A stretch of 6,822 nucleotides of DNA. Source: Aquificota bacterium. Lineage in GTDB: Bacteria; Aquificota; Aquificia; Aquificales; Hydrogenothermaceae. Below, piece after piece: positions 5,004-6,822 of the stretch. The notes below the pieces were generated by a model that saw nothing but the letters and a program-made list of their open reading frames with translations, was not told where the DNA came from and searched no databases. The stretch covers positions 1 through 6,822 of the forward strand of contig JAADDT010000065.1 in the NCBI GenBank assembly GCA_013153765.1, written 5' to 3'. The position numbers and the translations under genes are program-made. Each line of letters starts with the position of its first letter. Position 1 is the stretch's first letter.

Positions 5004-5867
5004 ATGGAGAAAAACTTTTTTGCAAAGCTACACGGTCTTGGGAACGATTACGTGTGTTTTGATAGGGACTGGCTGGGTTTTTCTATGGACAGTCAGGCGG
5101 TAAAGACCATATGCAACGTCCATTACGGGATAGGCTCTGACGGTGTTTTACTTAAGGTGCCTTCAAAGGTTGCTGACTTTGGGTTGAGGATTTTCAATCC
5201 TGACGGCTCGGAAGCTGAAAAAAGCGGGAACGGACTGAGGATTTTTGCCAAGTTCCTTTACGATTACGGCTACACCTCAAAAAGGGAGTTTACGGTAGAG
5301 ACGAAGGGAGGTATTGTGAAGGTAAAAATAGAAAAGCTTGAGGGAGGCAGAGCAAGGGTAATAACCGTGGACATGGGAAAGGCAAGCTTTAAGAGTAAGG
5401 ACATTCCCGTCCTGTGCAACAGGGAGGAATGTATAGGGGAAAAAATAACCGTTGACGGAAGGGAGTTTGAGATAAACTGCGTTTCTATGGGAAATCCTCA
5501 CTGCGTAATAATCGTTGACAGCCTTGACGAGGCTGTTGTTAAGGAGTACGGAAGTAAGATAGAAAACCTGCCTATTTTTCCTGAAAGGACGAACGTCCAG
5601 TTTGTAAAACCACTGTCAAGGGACAGTGCGGAAATCCGTATATGGGAAAGGGGTGCAGGATACACGCTTGCCTCCGGCAGTTCTTCCTGCGGTGTTGCCG
5701 CAGTCCTCGTTAAGAAGGGACTGGCAGACGGGAATATTACTGTTAAGATGCCGGGAGGCGTTTTAAGGATACAGGTTGATAGGGATTGGAACGTGCGTAT
5801 GACAGGTGAGGTGCAGGAGATATGCTCAGGCCACTTAAGTCCCGAACTGGTTTCCCAGTTTACTTAG
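5004..5867 (+). CDS. dapF: DapF-family epimerase with both catalytic Cys replaced by Ser
   Basis: The 287-aa protein has the full two-lobed diaminopimelate epimerase layout. DapF converts LL-DAP to meso-DAP for lysine and peptidoglycan synthesis, using two cysteines as acid and base. Substrate-contact motifs are present: KLHGLGNDYV (8-17), GIGSDGVLL (42-50), IFNPDGSEAE (63-72), GNGLR (75-79), MGNPHC (162-167), RTNVQFV (195-201) and WERGAGYTLA (214-223). The first catalytic cysteine, normally in CGNG, is S74 (codon AGC, 5223-5225). The second, normally in ACGTG, is S224 in ASGSSSCG (codon TCC, 5673-5675). C229 lies nearby but five residues away. GGAG (4994-4997) inside the end of lipB lies 6 nt before the ATG. 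The frame is intact, so it is not a pseudogene. It may be a real DAP epimerase working with serines, a racemase or isomerase with another substrate, or a paralog; true DapF function is uncertain. Confidence 0.88.
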   Translation: MEKNFFAKLHGLGNDYVCFDRDWLGFSMDSQAVKTICNVHYGIGSDGVLLKVPSKVADFGLRIFNPDGSEAEKSGNGLRIFAKFLYDYGYTSKREFTVETKGGIVKVKIEKLEGGRARVITVDMGKASFKSKDIPVLCNREECIGEKITVDGREFEINCVSMGNPHCVIIVDSLDEAVVKEYGSKIENLPIFPERTNVQFVKPLSRDSAEIRIWERGAGYTLASGSSSCGVAAVLVKKGLADGNITVKMPGGVLRIQVDRDWNVRMTGEVQEICSGHLSPELVSQFT

Positions 5868-6564
5868 GTTTGTGGAACAGGAACCTTCCGCAGTGGGGAC
5901 AGGTGTGGAGTTGCTCTCCCTTTACAAGGCTTGAGTAAAGCTTTGGCGGTATTACCAGAAAACAGCCTGTACAGGTGTCGCTGTCAACAACCGCCAGTGC
6001 GGTGCCACGCTTTTTCCTGATAAGCTCGTATTTTGATAAAAGTGCAGGTTTTATCTGTTTCAGCAGTTTTTCCCTTTCCTCTTTCAGCCTGTCAATCTCT
6101 TCCTTCAGTCTTTCAAGCTCCTCTTCTTTTTCTTTTATTTTCTTCTCTATTTCTACCTTTTCCTTTTCAACCAGTTCCTTCAGCTGTTTTTCTTCCTTTT
6201 CAAGCTCCTCTATCTTTTCCATTATGGACAGTATTTCGTCTTCCGTCTCCATTATCATCTCTTCAACCTGTGCCTTTTCCCTTAAAAGTGCCTTGTATTC
6301 CTCGTTAGTCCTTACTTTGTCAAGTGCTTCCTGTATTTTCTGTATTCTGTCTTCGTAAGTCTGTATGTCCAGCTCCCTTTCCTTTTTCAGTGCTTGAAGT
6401 CTTTTAAGCTCCGTGTGTACCTTTTCAAACTTTAGGACCAGATTTTCCTTTTCTTCCCTGAGTTTTTCTATCTCTTTAGGAATTTCTGAAGCCCTTTTTT
6501 CCAGTGAGGAAATTTTTTGATCTATCTCCTGTAGCTGAAGTAAAAGCAGTATGTCGCCGTCCAT
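5860..6564 (-). CDS. Coiled-coil protein with C-terminal C4 zinc ribbon (DUF164/CdsZ/FlgZ-like)
   Basis: The 234-aa protein has two parts. Residues about 8-172 are an almost unbroken Glu/Lys-rich coiled coil, probably a helical hairpin, carrying the family-conserved VRTNEEYKALLREK turn (84-97). Residues 180-234 are a C4 zinc ribbon with C198 and C201 (CTGC) and C222 and C225 (CPHC), matching the zf-RING_7/DUF164 pattern. Characterised relatives are chlamydial CdsZ/CT398 and Helicobacter HP0958/FlgZ, linked to type III secretion or flagella and to RpoN; in most bacteria the role is unknown, and nothing here ties it to motility. An upstream extension to 6681 is rejected because it runs through tRNA-Gly. 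The ATG at 6564 has GAGG (6573-6570) 5 nt upstream and the usual MDxDILLLLQLQEID-type N-terminus. It has its own good promoter, follows two tRNA genes and overlaps dapF by 8 nt at the tail. Confidence 0.88.
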   Translation of the reverse strand: MDGDILLLLQLQEIDQKISSLEKRASEIPKEIEKLREEKENLVLKFEKVHTELKRLQALKKERELDIQTYEDRIQKIQEALDKVRTNEEYKALLREKAQVEEMIMETEDEILSIMEKIEELEKEEKQLKELVEKEKVEIEKKIKEKEEELERLKEEIDRLKEEREKLLKQIKPALLSKYELIRKKRGTALAVVDSDTCTGCFLVIPPKLYSSLVKGEQLHTCPHCGRFLFHKPK

Positions 6565-6594
6565 TACAACCTCGGTTTTAAAAGTTTTGTATAT

Positions 6595-6623
6595 AATATA
6601 CCTTTGTGGACGTTGAATATCAA
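6595..6623 (-). promoter_or_regulatory. Sigma70-type promoter of the zinc-ribbon gene
   Basis: On the minus strand TTGATA (6623-6618, 5 of 6) is followed by a 17-nt spacer and TATATT (6600-6595, 5 of 6). The start would be about 6588, leaving a leader of about 24 nt that contains the GAGG ribosome binding site. An inverted repeat overlaps the -35 element. Confidence 0.7.
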
Positions 6624-6625
6624 CG
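6611..6625. repeat. Inverted repeat over the -35 box of the zinc-ribbon gene
   Basis: CGTTGA (6611-6616) and TCAACG (6620-6625) are perfect 6-bp arms around ATA. They cover the minus-strand -35 TTGATA (6618-6623). It may be an operator. No T run follows on the minus strand, so it is not a normal intrinsic terminator for the upstream tRNAs. Confidence 0.5.
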
Positions 6626-6650
6626 GGAATTGTGGGGAGGGAGGATTTAG

Positions 6651-6723
6651 AGCGGGAGACGGGACTCGAACCCGCGACCATCTGCTTGGAAGGCAGATGC
6701 TCTACCAGCTGAGCTACTCCCGC
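6651..6723 (-). tRNA. tRNA-Gly (anticodon UCC)
   Basis: A complete 73-nt cloverleaf reads on the minus strand. The acceptor GCGGGAG pairs with CTCCCGC and the discriminator is U (6651), as is usual for bacterial tRNA-Gly. The D-arm is GCTCAGCTGGTAGAGC, the anticodon loop CTTCCAA has TCC at 6690-6688, and the T-arm GCGGGTTCGAGTCCCGT is standard. The 3' CCA is not encoded (CTA follows), so a CCA-adding enzyme is required. It lies 10 nt after tRNA-Tyr. Confidence 0.97.
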
Positions 6724-6733
6724 TTATTCCTAA

Positions 6734-6821
6734 TGGTGGAGGAGGCAGGATTCGAACCTGCGCAGGCATACGCCAGGAGATTTACAGTCTCCCGCCATTG
6801 GCCAGGCTAGGCGACTCCTCC
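6734..6821 (-). tRNA. tRNA-Tyr (anticodon GUA), CCA encoded
   Basis: A complete class II tRNA reads on the minus strand. The acceptor GGAGGAG (6821-6815) pairs with CTCCTCC (6744-6738) and the discriminator is A (6737). The anticodon stem-loop GGAGA-CTGTAAA-TCTCC has GTA at 6785-6783. A 14-nt variable arm (TGGCGTATGCCTGC) contains a small GGC/GCC stem, and the T-arm is GCAGGTTCGAATCCTGC. A CCA follows the discriminator in the DNA (6736-6734). The 5' end lies 1 nt from the window edge, so any upstream tRNA of the cluster is not visible. Confidence 0.97.
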
Positions 6822-6822
6822 A

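Noticed and set aside
5277..5501. Minus-strand 74-aa frame inside the dapF-family gene
   Set aside because: Antisense shadow with no ribosome binding site or recognisable features.
5975..6358. Plus-strand Ser/Phe-rich reading frame, and a second at 6033-6308
   Set aside because: Both are antisense shadows of the Glu/Lys-rich coiled-coil gene; their low-complexity composition follows directly from it.
6565..6681. 39-residue N-terminal extension of the zinc-ribbon protein
   Set aside because: It reads through the 3' part of tRNA-Gly and the promoter; the ATG at 6564 has a Shine-Dalgarno and the family N-terminus.
6604..6810. Plus-strand reading frame of 68 aa containing GDGTRTRDHLLGR
   Set aside because: It is the antisense of the two tRNA genes. 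This peptide pattern is a familiar artefact of translating tRNA complements.
1..6822. CRISPR arrays, insertion sequences, phage or plasmid features
   Set aside because: No direct repeat arrays, transposase or integrase motifs were seen, and both tRNA genes lack an adjacent attachment-like duplicate within the window.

Overview
The window is a gene-dense piece of a thermophilic bacterial chromosome. Proteins are rich in Lys, Glu, Tyr and Ile, arginine is mostly AGG or AGA, and spacers are AT-rich and very short. The gene content and style resemble Aquificota of the Desulfurobacteriaceae type (Thermovibrio/Desulfurobacterium). That placement is a judgement from composition and gene style, not from a database match. 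Nothing in the window looks mobile, phage-derived or CRISPR-like.

Layout, left to right. (1) Positions 1-2956 are a minus-strand cluster read as rluB-type 23S rRNA pseudouridine synthase, a 100-aa protein I do not recognise, a Slt70-like lytic transglycosylase, then the first codons of riboflavin synthase (ribE). The ribE start overlaps the transglycosylase stop as TAATG and the gene runs off the left edge. (2) Positions 2957-3137 are a divergent promoter region. To the left it serves rluB, apparently with almost no leader. To the right it serves a CspA-type cold-shock gene with a roughly 100-nt, potentially structured leader, and that gene ends in a clear intrinsic terminator. (3) At 3428-4358 a small secreted protein faces, tail to tail, a stand-alone JAMM/MPN metalloprotease; the two genes overlap by 8 nt. 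(4) At 4389-5867 lipB (octanoyltransferase, possibly a leaderless mRNA) and a dapF-family gene form a tight operon. (5) At 5860-6821 the minus strand carries tRNA-Tyr(GUA), tRNA-Gly(UCC) and a coiled-coil plus C4 zinc-ribbon protein. That last gene also overlaps dapF by 8 nt, tail to tail.

Most of the content is housekeeping: rRNA modification, wall turnover and wall precursor synthesis, lipoylation, cold-shock RNA chaperoning and tRNAs. The strongest oddity is the DapF-family protein. Its substrate-binding framework looks intact, but both catalytic cysteines of the epimerase family are serine (S74, S224). Second is the csp upstream region: a perfect inverted repeat fills the promoter spacer, and the leader holds a second, orphan GGAGG that could compete with the real ribosome binding site for the same pyrimidine tract. 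The missing Shine-Dalgarno sequences and abutting -10 boxes at lipB and rluB suggest leaderless translation.
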